NCBI GenBank assembly: GCA_977006965.1
Contig: OZ345352.1
Location: 2,418,001 to 2,482,000, forward strand
From: Phymatolithon calcareum
Lineage: Eukaryota > Rhodophyta > Florideophyceae > Hapalidiales
Reading direction: 5' to 3'
Length of the DNA: 64,000 bases
Part shown: positions 31,337 to 42,242 of the stretch, one piece after another
Numbering within the stretch: position 1 is the first letter of the stretch
Layout: every line of letters begins with the position of its first letter
Notes under the pieces: model-generated
Seen by the model: only the letters and a program-made list of their open reading frames with translations
Told to the model about the DNA's origin: nothing
Databases searched by the model: none
Translations under genes and position numbers: made by a program

Positions 31337-31638
31337 GAACACTTGCAGAGGAAACAGTTGCAGGAAAAGAAACCAGTAATGCTGCTGCACACCAGTTGTT
31401 CTCGTCACGCGTCCGATGCATCAAGATCTCACTTGAATGAACATGTCCCAAATCACCAACATGCAGAAGTAGTAGCTAAGGGAGCACCGTTCCATGTACG
31501 AGCATGCGAGGAGTGGATACCGCCGCCTGCTACTGAAGGCTTTTTGCATACGACGCATATGAATCCCACTCCTTGCTTCGAAGGCATGGATAATGCGGCA
31601 CACGCCGTGTTTCCCTCGACAGCACTACATGTAGAAGA

Positions 31639-31644
31639 AATAAA
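31639..31644 (+). other. Candidate polyadenylation signal, small gene E
   Basis: AATAAA in GTAGAAGAAATAAAAATG, identical context to unit C. Confidence 0.5.
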
Positions 31645-32043
31645 AATGAAAAAGTTCCGCGCATAAAAATCCCACCAATTGTGCAATGAAGCCTCCATCT
31701 CGCGACTGAAGTTTGACCTCTCCCTTTACAGCGACAACGTCGACTCCAACGACGTAGAACCGTGCCAATCAAATACTGTCAAACGTAGCTCCATCTCTTC
31801 CCGCCCTGGAACAATACCGTCGTCTCGTTCGAGAGGTCAGTCACACATCAGGAGCCACCGAGAGTGCCCTGGTCGCGATTTATCGCCCGCGACTTCAACG
31901 GATTGAAACGGTACATAGGAATTGCCCTTCATACATTCTTCGCCCCTCCGCAGATCGCGTCCAAGCGTGGTGCGCCACGCCATGCACGGCCGTCGCAGTG
32001 AGCACCTGAGGGCGAACGATTGGACAATTAGGTACGCTGCTTT

Positions 32044-32475
32044 GTGAAGAAAGGCCTGATTGGGGGGAGAAGAAACGCCGTCAATCCTCTTCCGGAGATT
32101 GCTGTCACCGTTACGAATACGGTTGCGGGAACGACAACTTGTTCGATATTCATTCCTGTGATGATGCGGTCTGAACTTGCCAGAAAGCGAGAGGACTTCC
32201 GCAACCATTCAGCGGTTGCCGACGCGCTTGTCGTCGCCAAATACGACTTTAGAAAGAGTGGGCACGAACACTCTGCCCGCCCGTCACGCGACTATCGCGA
32301 GAGCGCGTCGGCGCGGCTCGAAGTTCCACCGAGAATGTGTGCGACGAAAAAACGATGTAGACGCCGACCGGCAGCGAGGTCGAGGTCGCGACCGCATACT
32401 ACTGCGAAGCGGGAGAGGTCGGCAGCTGGGATGCGACGAAGAGTCGTGCCCAGGTGCGGCCAGGCAGTGATTTAG
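32044..32475 (+). CDS. Second conserved ORF, copy E (143 aa, unknown)
   Basis: The open frame contains EIAVTV, SELARKREDF, NHSAVADALVV, RPSRDYR and, after a deletion relative to copy A of the ERVIKVGG segment, a RMCATKK stretch and a basic tail. The shared frame with 4813-5100 over the SELAR, VADALVV and RPSRDYR blocks supports coding origin. The deletion and the arginine-rich tail, which copy A lacks because it stops after ATKKTM, suggest that this copy is degenerate at its 3' end. Unknown family. Confidence 0.35.
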   Translation: MKKGLIGGRRNAVNPLPEIAVTVTNTVAGTTTCSIFIPVMMRSELARKREDFRNHSAVADALVVAKYDFRKSGHEHSARPSRDYRESASARLEVPPRMCATKKRCRRRPAARSRSRPHTTAKRERSAAGMRRRVVPRCGQAVI

Positions 32476-32759
32476 GGTCGAGGCAGGTCGCATGATTGCA
32501 GTTGGCAGATAAGCTGACGGGGATAAGCGCGAGTTGATTGGCACGGAGAGTCGACGTTTTTTGAATGTTTCAGTTGCGGTTGCAGATTTGCCGGGCCGGT
32601 AGGCAGGATGGACGGTTCGGCGGGCGTCGAGGAGAGCTGCCTCATCAGACTGTTGGCCGTGCCCTCCCGTGTGATCCGATTGTTCAGTACACAAATTTTG
32701 TCATACAGCACGACTGCATGATGATGATAATGATGATGATGCACACGCGCCCCATATCA

Positions 32760-33472
32760 TACAAGAGGGTGAAAATTTCGAATGTTCGAATTTTGGACAA
32801 GTAAATTTACTGCATTATTGCTGCAAAGCTCACCCCTTGCCGCAACAATGTTGTCCCACGAATCATAAGAATATCTTCTGACCAATGACTGTTTGTGCTT
32901 GCCCAAATGACACATTGTCTAATATTATTGGTCTAAATATTTGTATGCAACAGGGGCGTGAACTTTTACTGAGGCATTGCGTTATGAATCTCAGCGTAGC
33001 TAAATGCAAACACAAGACCGTCCGAAGGACAATGATATGCTGTCCCAGTCTGGAAAGTTTGAGTTTGAAAAAGTTAGTTCTATTTAGGAGCAATACGTAC
33101 ATTTAAACAACAATTTCTGCCGAAAACCCGTAGTTTTAGGAAACTTACAACATGAATTTCATGCCAGCAGTATCGCAAGGAGCGAAAATCTCTAGAATAC
33201 CTGGTAGTATAAACGAAAAAGGGCTCCTATGACCATGTTCAACTTCAATAGATTGACATCTGTACTGTACGTGTAGATCGAAAATTATAGCAAAATTTTT
33301 TGCTGCAGTCCACTTCATAATCGAATTGATACTGTAGGCCAGTTTGTCAGCCGTGGGCGGTCCTCCGTTGAGAATTTAGTGTGGCCAATAAACTCTTGAC
33401 TTTTTGCTCTTCCGATGCAAACGTGGTAACAGCAACCCATGAGTTGTTGCCATCGCGTCTCAAATTCTGGTC
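32760..33472. other. AT-rich stretch, no gene recognised
   Basis: Short ORFs only (for example 32863-33102, minus), without motifs. No paralogue in the window. Confidence 0.45.
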
Positions 33473-33536
33473 AGCTATGTAATACGCACATAACATATAT
33501 ATATATATATGTATGTTATGTGCGTATTGCATAGCT
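33473..33536. repeat. 64-bp palindrome with (AT)n centre
   Basis: AGCTATGTAATACGCACATA... pairs with ...TATGTGCGTATTGCATAGCT, one mismatch in the outer arms, around an AT run. Confidence 0.9.
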
Positions 33537-33557
33537 CATTATTATGCCTATTGCATA

Positions 33558-33947
33558 CAGCCATTCCTCGTTAAATGGATGACCAATGTTGAGCGACTTG
33601 TCCAGCAAATCGAGGATATTCCAGATGTGAATTCGAATCATAAGTCTGTGGGCACACGTGTACATCGGAGGGCCCATGATACAGCGGAGATTGCTGTTTT
33701 TTTCAATAAAAAATAGCCAAGCGGAAAAAGTGCTACTCCAGTGCGTCAAACCATTACCAGAATTACTTTTCAGCAACATTTTCAATCATGTGCCGTGACC
33801 AGGGTCAGGAAAAGTAATCTCAAATTGTATATTCTGCGTACCTTAAAAAATCGTAAAATTTAAATGTATCCTATATCCGTTCATTCAAATCGTATCCATG
33901 AAAGCGAGGATTCTGAATTCGAGTATCCATTTAACAAGGATTCACCG
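33558..33947. mobile_element. Pogo-type MITE (390 bp, diverged)
   Basis: TA at 33556 and 33948 flank ends CAGCCATTCCTCGTTAAATG and CGGTGAATCCTTGTTAAATG (inverted, about 6 mismatches in 23). A related single end, CAGTCCATCCTCGTTAAATG, lies at about 35,977. No coding capacity is seen. Confidence 0.55.
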
Positions 33948-34199
33948 TAGCCATATGGGTCGACCCAATTCTACATTAGCAACGAGTAATCATATATCAT
34001 CTATGATAGCGGCACTTGATTACAGATTTGAATTTTGATCCTCAATTTCCCGGGACTGCAAACCCCTCATCTCATTCCACACTTCAAGCAAGAATATCTC
34101 GCTGAAATAATATTTCACCCGCTTATCAGCCTGTATCTCCAGGAAGAGAATTTTCCTTCTCGTTCTCGGCGGTGTAGCTCTAGGTCCTGTTGACGTCGC

Positions 34200-35930
34200 C
34201 CCTGCAAGTAAGCTCATCTTGCCGCGCTGCTGTCCAAAATGTTCTGCGTGTCGTCCACTGACGCCGCAAGTACTGCTTCCATATTTCCTACTCTGTGCAG
34301 ATGGCCCACAATTGGCTCTACGCATACCCAACACCTCATGCCCTCCTCTTTCCAGTTTCATCAAGTTCGGCAACTTACGATACAGACCAACGCCCGACAG
34401 CTTGCTGAATCGTAACTACATCTCGTCAGAAGGTTTGTCGTGACGTAAGCCGGTCGGACTAATATGTCAAACACGTCAGCATCTCACGAAAGCGCTGCTG
34501 CATGCGTAGATTCATCTCCAACTTCGACATTTCTGTTGTCGTCCACCGATCGCAGCTGGAGACAGCACATGCTAACACGGTTTACGAATGTAGGAATGCA
34601 GAAATGTTGGTCGGCTCCCATCATTACAGCTCAAAGCCCCCTCCGCGTCAGCATTTAACACAGCATCTCCGCGTTGACGACAAATTGTACTTGACGGAAG
34701 CGAATAAGGAACTCAGCGCACGACCAAAAAGCTAGGAGGAATCACACAACGAATACTGAAGATGCCTTCCCCGACAAATGAGCCATTTTCCTCGCCAGTA
34801 ACACCGACAAATCCGCCACTTCGACGCTGGCGCCCACAAGGCCCCGTTCCGAACATACCGCCGCTCATTCTGCCCCCGCCGGCACGGAATACAGACTGCA
34901 CCGACGTCGATATGGCTGAGTAGATATCGTACGGGGGAAGACGCAACGCCGGCGACGGTCCCGAAGTGCTCAGTGGAATAAACATGTCCTGAATCAGGTC
35001 CGTGCACAAGAACCGCCACCGAAATTCCGTTGCGGCGGTGCGGGACGCGCGTCGGGGGACATCGCTGTCCGTCACCCGGCTCATTCTTCTGTTGGGAATT
35101 GGATGGATCGACAGTCCCAGCAACATCTCCGATTGTACACGACAAAATAAAAATGGCAGCGATATTATCGTGCAAAATGGAGCCGTGCAGCCGGTGATAT
35201 TTCTCGCGACTGAACATAGGTTTCTTCTTTGCAATGACGAATCAGAGTGTCCACCTCTTTCACACCGCCGACGTAGAATTGCGCCAGGTCTACATCTGTC
35301 GAAGATCGTTTTGTCTGCCCTTCTGACAGTGGAGTGATACTGTAGTCTTGTTTGAGTGCGCCCCATGCCTCGAGCCTCAGGATCTGAGCGACAGTGGAAA
35401 AAAGGCTAGCGAGATGTCCTGTCTCATCAAGCAGAATATTTCTGCATCAGCGGACTCTGTTTCCGCAATAATGCCTGCCGCACAAAACAGGTCTCCTTCT
35501 ACACAATTCACAGCACAGCAACTGGTGCGCGTGCTGTCCTTCCGCAGCACCGGATGAAAGAGAAGAGCGGCGAATGCAGTGTTCGCACTCGAAGGCTAGA
35601 TCGCAATTTATCGCAACACCATGCTGGTCGTCCTCCTAACGTAGCGAGAATGCGTGATTAAGATTGGCGGCCGAGCGCCTCGCGTACAGCCCAATCAATC
35701 CGGCGTCGAGGAGGAAAGCGCCCATCCCTTCTGATGGTACTTATGCAGTGCGGCCCCGAAGCTGTGACAGGAATCGGTGCCGTGAAACGAACAATGCGGG
35801 GACTGATAAACCATGGTCGAGACTGCGGCGAGATGAATCGCCAAGGGTAAAAAGGGGTGAGGTGCGGCCGAGGGCAGGCGTCCCTTTGGGGCTTACGCTC
35901 CATCACATGAGAGGTATCATAATATGAAAA
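34200..35930. repeat. Repeat unit F
   Basis: This is a shorter, more diverged unit related to B and D: TGACGTAAGCCGGTCGGA matches the TAAGCAGATCGGA segment, then come the small gene, an AATAAA, and a GCGTGATTAAGATTGGCGGC segment that equals the VIKIGG part of the second ORF (about 35,650). The second ORF is broken by stops here. Confidence 0.6.
34762..34923 (+). CDS. Small proline-rich protein, copy F (53 aa, unknown)
   Basis: The most diverged open copy: MPSPTNEPFSSP, NPPLRRWRPQGPV, NIPPLILPPP, ARN and the acidic end DVDMAE. It is nine residues shorter than B and D, through in-frame deletions before and within the PP block, yet the frame, the ATG position and the core are kept. A TTTAA-containing box lies about 108 nt upstream (34,653) and an AATAAA 223 nt after the stop (35146). 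Retention of the frame at this level of divergence is the best hint that the peptide has been under selection. Its product is unknown. Confidence 0.65.
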   Translation: MPSPTNEPFSSPVTPTNPPLRRWRPQGPVPNIPPLILPPPARNTDCTDVDMAE

Positions 35931-36064
35931 TTAGAGCTGCTGTATTTTCACACTGTAATGCTGCTGTACGATGTACAGTCCATCCTCGTTAAATGAACCC
36001 TCTAATTTAGAATATCCTCGATTTTGAGAATTAAAGAGGTAGTCCCGCCTACGGTATCTATCTT

Positions 36065-36104
36065 AATTTAGAACAATTTTTTTTAAAAAAAATTGTTCTA
36101 AATT
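36065..36104. repeat. Perfect 40-bp palindrome
   Basis: AATTTAGAACAATTTTTTTT followed directly by its reverse complement. It lies just after the lone pogo-like end at about 35,977. Confidence 0.95.
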
Positions 36105-37200
36105 TTAAGGTTCACAGAAAATTCGACATCTGATAATCGTCCATGCTGGAGCAAAGATGAATGAATTAAATTTGCAAACTTTTTTGAATCTGTTTTACGG
36201 CGCATTTTCAACACGTATACATACGTATTCAAGTAATTTCGTTCAGAAAATTAATATAAATCTATCTACAAAAGTTGTACAATTATCAAACATAGAAGAT
36301 ACTCTTGAACCAATTCAAAAGGCCTATGAAGATGTACGTAAAGTGGGTTTTAAGCTCTTAGCTCGGAAGACTACAATGAAAACTTTGCGCAAGAAATCAA
36401 GGACCATCCTTGGTCTCGCTTACGTGGGGAGTGTAGCAAACTCACGCCTGAGGTCAGTTGATTGTGGATTGAAGTGAGGACTCTTGCCTCTTTCGATGAG
36501 AAGGCCTGTCTAGGTCGGTGTTTATTCTCATTTGGTGAACGATGATGTAATCGTGTGGTTCACGTTGACCTACTTACGTGCTACTAAAAAAGGCAAGCGG
36601 TGGGTATGCCTTGAAAGAATGCTACTTATTACGTGCCCTGTGCACCGGATACGTTTTACGAGGTGCCTACTATGGGATAGACAACAAAATCGTCTACAGG
36701 AGTGAGATGAACGACATTTTCACCATCGACCCAGGGGCTCAATATCGGGTCCTTCCAATCTACCGGTCGTCACTGCCAGCATCGTATTGTCAACGACACT
36801 TCGAAGAGGAACCAACTGATTACTCACAGACATAGGCCGGCGCTCAACGCGACGCTTAGTCTATGTCAGTTAGTGCCCCACCTTTTTGCAGGCTGTACAA
36901 TCGCTCTCTTCCTCACCTTTTTAAGCCGGGATCCTTATTACCATGCGCTGAACGTCAATGAGCCATCGATCTATAGAGACTGCATCAAGTTATTGCGGAT
37001 AAACTTTTCAAGGTTGGCATAGGGGATCGGCAAAGCAGAAGTAATATCTATTACTTTAACTGAAGGATCATGAGCCCTCTACTCAACTTCTAACATGTAG
37101 CCATAGTTCTGTACTGCGTCCGAATCGAAATCCACACGTACTGAAGGAGATCATGGCAAACGAAGTTCTAATCGGCGATTCCATGCACTATAATTGGCTT
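36105..37200. other. Unassigned stretch upstream of the BCS1-type gene's 3' end
   Basis: Two plus-strand ORFs (36157-36477 and 36578-36835) have no recognisable motif and no paralogue here. I do not call them genes. Confidence 0.4.
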
Positions 37201-37210
37201 GTGGTCTTCT

Positions 37211-38704
37211 TTAGGCACTGCCTTCCATGGCCATCTTATTCATCATCACAGATGTCTCAGTCTTGCTGTCCGGGTAGAATTGAGTAAAGAACTTGTCGAG
37301 CAAATTGACGCTCTCCCGAGCATCCTTTCTCCGAGTGAATATGAAATGTTCCTGCAGTGTCGCAATGCTGCGCGCATCTTTCTCAGGGCGAGCGAAAACA
37401 GCATCTGCGAACTGTACGGCAAGTTCCTCCTCCGCGTTTGGATAAAAACTGGAAAACAAGCCCTTAATCTGCCAATGCGTAGGCGGCTTGAATTCGAACC
37501 TGCGATCCACTCGTCCTGCGCGCACGAGGGCAGGGTCAAGTTTCTCGATGTGGTTCGTCGTCATGACAGTGAGAATCCCATCAGCAGACACGAGTCCATC
37601 GAGGGCGTTAAGCAGACCGGAGAATGTAAGCGGAGACGCATTCTCAGACTTACGATCATTATTGAACAGCGCGTCGATGTCTTCAATGACCAGCATTGAC
37701 GGTTTTGGAATATTGCGTAGGGCGCTCTGCATCTCCTTATTCCCGATGTCGCTGTCACCAAGACTGAGGAAACACGCGGATAAATCCAGTGCACCGGCTA
37801 ACGCTCGGATGGTGCTTGTCTTCCCAACACCGGGTGGGCCGTAGAACAAGTAGCTGCGTCGATGAGGAAGTCCGTGCGAGATGTACCACGACTCTGTGTC
37901 GTCTGCATTAAACTCACGGAAATCTTCGACAATGGAATCCAGCATGCCAGGGGGGAGAATGACGCTGTTCAGGGACCTGCTGGCCTTGTAGCCTTCACTG
38001 TTCCAGTAACATTGACCGCAGTCAACTATAAGAGTGTAAAGCTCATATTTTCCTGTGGCGTCCGTATCGCGCTTGTTGCGAAGAAATTGCCACTTGTAGG
38101 CGGCGTCAGCGAGCTTTTTGAGGGTATCTGGCTCCTTGGCGAAGAGGTGCAGTGTGCGGTACACAACTGCCATGTTCTGTACGGAAATGGGAGGTCCAGT
38201 AGCTTCGTGGACAATGCAAATATCAAGACCATCTAGTTCCGTGCGTGCGTTTCCAAGTCCAAAGTGATAGACTGGAATTGGAAGCTCGGGTTCTTTCTTT
38301 TTCTTCGGGTCATCTTCTTCTTCATCAGGGTCCGATCCGTCGCAACGACCCATGAATTTGTTGAATGCGTACAAGAGGGAAGATAGGCGGCCGGAAAGTT
38401 GACGCGTGTCGGACGTGGGATCGGCTGTCAACTTTGATTCTTCGGAGGGAAGCTTCTCGTCAACGTCAACCGCATGATGGGCAAAGTACTCCAGTAGTGT
38501 GGGATACAAATGCTGTTGCGTCAATGGGTGACATCCATATCCCATCAGGGGAGCGTTTGCAACCTCGACTTGTGCGATGCAGCTAGCAGGGCTCTGCAGA
38601 ATGGCACAAACCCAGTCCGGAACCTCATTCAGTACCGTGGAGTTGTCCACATTGGATGTGGGAGGGGCAATGGAGTTCGGCTTAGCTGCCTTTGAACCAA
38701 ACAT
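37211..38704 (-). CDS. BCS1: BCS1-type AAA ATPase (497 aa)
   Basis: The only clear host gene of the window, single-exon and intact. The C-terminal half is a classical AAA module: Walker A GPPGVGKTS (289-297), Walker B LVIEDID (338-344), sensor-1 TTN (382-384) and a second region of homology ending in RAGRVDRRF (396-403). The SYLFYGPPG and DPALVRAGRVD wording is typical of the BCS1 subfamily; mitochondrial BCS1 translocates the folded Rieske protein for complex III assembly. Unlike the yeast protein, no transmembrane helix or import presequence is obvious, and residues 124-138 form an acidic-then-lysine stretch. A paralogue with another role or location is therefore possible. The ATG at 38704 is the first in frame and lies 90 nt from a TATA box. 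Confidence 0.93.
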   Translation of the reverse strand: MFGSKAAKPNSIAPPTSNVDNSTVLNEVPDWVCAILQSPASCIAQVEVANAPLMGYGCHPLTQQHLYPTLLEYFAHHAVDVDEKLPSEESKLTADPTSDTRQLSGRLSSLLYAFNKFMGRCDGSDPDEEEDDPKKKKEPELPIPVYHFGLGNARTELDGLDICIVHEATGPPISVQNMAVVYRTLHLFAKEPDTLKKLADAAYKWQFLRNKRDTDATGKYELYTLIVDCGQCYWNSEGYKASRSLNSVILPPGMLDSIVEDFREFNADDTESWYISHGLPHRRSYLFYGPPGVGKTSTIRALAGALDLSACFLSLGDSDIGNKEMQSALRNIPKPSMLVIEDIDALFNNDRKSENASPLTFSGLLNALDGLVSADGILTVMTTNHIEKLDPALVRAGRVDRRFEFKPPTHWQIKGLFSSFYPNAEEELAVQFADAVFARPEKDARSIATLQEHFIFTRRKDARESVNLLDKFFTQFYPDSKTETSVMMNKMAMEGSA

Positions 38705-38793
38705 GTTGCCAGTACAGAAGGTTGAAGACTTATCGGTTGCAGGTGGGATGGCGCTCAGGATCTGTGTGCATCAAGAAGCCGGCCTCATTGGAA

Positions 38794-38799
38794 TTTATA
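38794..38799 (-). promoter_or_regulatory. TATA box of the BCS1-type gene
   Basis: The minus strand reads AGTATAAATTCC, 90 nt upstream of the ATG. A CCAAT box (TTGGCCAATCAT, minus) lies about 150 nt further upstream, at 38,946-38,950. Confidence 0.6.
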
Positions 38800-39234
38800 C
38801 TCTAGAGAGGCTGAACGGGCAAAGTTTGTGTGACGTGGACAGCACAACCACGAATGCAGACACGACTCGTTTTGGGCCCATTCCACGATCGTCGACCTTC
38901 AAAATTTTAATTGAGCGTCGCATTGTTGCTTGTTCTTTTGCTATGATTGGCCAAAAGGAGCTCGACTGATGCTCCTGTAGGTTTCCTCAACTATCTGACC
39001 AATCACAGAATGAAGAAAGCGGATTACAACAATTCTTGAACGACACGAGCATGAAATGTCGTGTTGTACAAATCATAGCGAACTCAAGCTACCGTGGGCC
39101 TTTGATTGATCGAAGGTCCTTGAGGCCAAGTATTCACCGAATGCTGCAAATCTTGACTTAACGTTTTCGATGGCCAGGAATTCGGATCAAAATAACGTTT
39201 GTAAGCTTTGTGCCTATAATCAAGAAGAAGATAG

Positions 39235-39420
39235 GTAGATTCTTATTTAAACATTACCAAAACATCTGCTGACGCATGGGGCAACTTTCCTAGTGCTAAG
39301 TGGTTTTGTCTGGATTCTGTCTGAAGAAGAGTTTTTTTCTTGTTGATGTAACACGATTCAGCGGACTACAAAAACCCACCTCTGGTCTCCATCGCGACCT
39401 CGAGGGAGAAACTACCCCAC
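39235..39420 (-). repeat. Fourth copy of the minus-strand gene 3' end
   Basis: The minus strand encodes LGKLPHASADVLVMFK then TAAATAAGAATC, paralleling 15,060, 19,430 and 26,375. The upstream part (AGAGGTGGGTTTTTGTAG) is also shared with 26,490-26,520. Confidence 0.5.
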
Positions 39421-40315
39421 TGTCCTATGCCCATGAACAAAAAATTGACCCTCTACACTAATCGTGCATGCAATTATTGCAAAGCTACAATAACTCTGTT
39501 TCAAAGCTGCCGCTGCAGTCCAAGGGATAAGGAAAAGCTGATATAGTCAGAGCCCGTTTCAATCGCTGATGATCGCTCAGCACAAGTGAGCGGCTCGTCG
39601 ATCCATTGTGTATACGAGGTAAACGGAGCAGCGGTTTTATAATTTTTCCGATGGAACTAGAGTTTAGAGCGCCAACGTACTTGATATCGAATGTGTCTCG
39701 CACAACTGGAAGAGAAATTGGCAAAGAAATATGGACTCGACTTTCGCCGACGGATTACGATCTCCATAGTTTTCAATGTCAACATTGCTGTCGCCACCCC
39801 GCAGGACACTCCAGATACTTCTTATGTGCGGGTGATGCGAAGCCCTACTTTGAACATTCGTCAGCGCCTGTGACGCGTTGCACGCTAGCAAGCACACAAC
39901 GGAAAAACTTCCGCAAATCTCATGTAATGACAATAGTTTTCCTTCCCGTTCGATTGTCAACTGTTACAAAAATCGGGGCTGCTGCTAAGAACGTTTCCCT
40001 TGTTTGAGTTGCACTCAGACGCAGACACCCACAGCTTTATTCCTGGAAATATAAGAGAAGTGCTCTGGAATAAATGATGAAGAAGAAAAGTAGATTTTTA
40101 TTTCTTTATTTATTGCAGAAAGGTCTCTTCTACCGTTTTATACCCACTCTACCAATATATTAACATCTGGAGACGGAACGTCCACCACACCTTAAAATCA
40201 CGTGATTGGCTGTTCCGTGCAATCAGAGTTACAGGTTTTGCACATTTGGTCGTACGACATTATGTCTCCATACCTAAACATGGCCACCAGGGGTACAGTC
40301 TCCAATCAGTTCTAG
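39421..40315. other. No recognisable gene
   Basis: One ORF of 133 codons (39606-40007, plus) has no motif I recognise. The end at 40,090-40,120 is A/T-rich (AGTAGATTTTTATTTC). Confidence 0.4.
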
Positions 40316-42242
40316 TGTCTATTTTACGAACCCCCTCAATTGAGGGGCGATTTGAAAGCTCAAAAAAATCCATAAAGAAAATTCGAAACAGATCGCTGAC
40401 GCCATATTCGTAAAGCCTGGCTCATCTTCTGTGCGAGGAGTATCCACACTACTACCTTAAATTCGCTTCGTTCGGTGCTAGAAACGAAAATATGTTGGTC
40501 ACTCAGAAGTTCCAGACCTGCCATTCCAGGAGAAAAACACCGGCCGCGCGCAGTCGGTACATCAGTACACAGCAATACAGCATCTGTAGGCGGTCTATCA
40601 GAGTGCTCCAGACTATGCGGAGCCATTTCGAAGTCAAAAAAGGTGAGTAGTATGGTTCAGAATGTACTTGAGGAAAAAATCAATCGTCGCGCGAGCATGT
40701 CACATCGCATGAAATGGGTTCTGATTCGTCATCCATTGACGAAGACTAAGATTAAGACAGTCCAAATCGTCAACGTCAAGGCATAGAACGCTGTCGTTGA
40801 CATTACAGACGCTGAACAGCTTGAACCGAGCCAACACCGGCAAAAGCGCGGTATAGCTTAGGCCTGCTTACAGTGATCATCCTTGCCAATATTCATCGCG
40901 AAACGCCTGTTTATCGTCTACAGTCGAGATCACATGCTCCTCAGAAGGGCATACAAGCTTCGATAAACATTCAGAAGCTCTAAACGCCCTCTTCCGAGCA
41001 CTCTTGCCTAAGTCTTACAGGGCCCTTGAGACCAAACATCGCACCGGGAACTTGATGTCATCACGCCCGACCGCGAGCCGAATACGTGCGCTCATTGGGT
41101 CCCAATGTACAAACGGAAGTTCTATGTCCGTTTTAGAGACGATTTTACTCTCAGTTGTGAAAATTCGCACTCTAAACAGAGACTTCTTATCCGAGAATTG
41201 TAGTATTGGACTTCATTCGAAGTACGATTGCGTGGTGACGATGTTTCTCCAAGTTCTCCTCGAAAACTTGCTGCTTGGACGCCCGCTAAGCTGAGAAGAA
41301 GGGTGGAAAAGAGACTACAGTGACGGAGACTCGTCCTCATGGCAAGAGTTGAGTTCGGCGCTGAGAGCGCTTTCTGGAGGTCTACCAGGCCGAAGAAGTA
41401 TCTCCCCGGCCCTTCTTCTTCCGAAACAGTGATGCCGGTGGCAGAATACCTCCGGTTGATTTCGTGCAGAGTGAAATCAAGTGAATTAGGCGACATATAC
41501 TCTGCGCAGTACCGCTGGTCACCTCGGTCAAGATTATGTCGATCCCACGAATGACCACAGAAAGCACACTGTGTCAAAGAGATTTTGAAGGCGAGATGGC
41601 CTACGGAATGGTAGTTCTGTGCTGCCTCATGGCCGCGTGTGCCGGTATAAGGCGCATTGCATGTGTGGATTCATACTTAGTGAGTACTGACTCTGCAGAC
41701 ATTCAACAAGTGCGCCATAGTTCATAGGGCCCATCTAACTCTTCTGGCGATTTCTAGGTTGTTAGCTAGTTGTTATTCTCTGGTGACCATGCAGAGTGTC
41801 AGCAGCACATAACGCAGTGAAGGTTTTGTGAAGTGCCGGAAGAGCAACTCATCGATAGCATTTGACACGCACATTACTTGTCGACGTTCAGTTGCGCCAG
41901 AGCGTACATTTGCATTCGAGAGCAGTGTTGGAAGCCACGTTACCCCTGAGAAAAGTAAAAGGTTACTTTCAGAGGTCATGATGACAAATTTTGTTGTGCA
42001 AAACAACTGCAGAGTTTGAAAATGCAAGACGTCGACCATAGTGTTCTCACAATGTAATACGCTTGATAGTGCCACAATATACATTTGCGACATTTCTACT
42101 GTTAGGAACTGCTTCACTAAGCATGCTGAAGACATCTATGACCTTGGCGCTGTTGATGCGCTTGATAGCGAGTAACTTTCATGAGCAAAAAATTAAATGA
42201 ATCTCTTCCCTCAATTGAGGGAAAATTTCCGTAAAATAGACA
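40316..42242 (+). mobile_element. Degenerate piggyBac-like element
   Basis: Both ends read TGTCTATTTTACG (inverted), close to the TGTCTAGTTTAC ends of the intact element at 44605-47185. A CCTCAATTGAGG palindrome lies just inside each end. The interior encodes pieces of the same transposase: HSNTASVGGL, SKSKKV, LEEKINRRAS, KWVLIRHP (40475-40786) and later remnants. Large internal deletions and stops are present. The left flank is CTAG; the right flank is AGAT, so the duplication is lost or mutated. It abuts a LINE fragment. Confidence 0.8.

Larger units (their letters stand above)
29880..32760. repeat. Repeat unit E
   Basis: It matches unit C segment by segment: CTTTCAGGTTCTGCTCGATAG, CTGCCCAAAGCTGGT, ACGGCTACAGTGGCATTAG, CCTCCGCAATG, GACGGGTCAGTT, TATATAAA, the small gene, AATAAA and the second ORF block. 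It ends in a CATGATGATGATAATGATGATGATG microsatellite-like tract near 32,717-32,743. Confidence 0.75.

Noticed and set aside
33490-33515. AT dinucleotide run as a functional microsatellite
   Set aside because: It is the centre of a 64-bp palindrome, so it is treated as part of that structure.
39606-40007. 133-codon plus-strand ORF
   Set aside because: Cys/His-rich but without a recognised finger spacing. No paralogue here.
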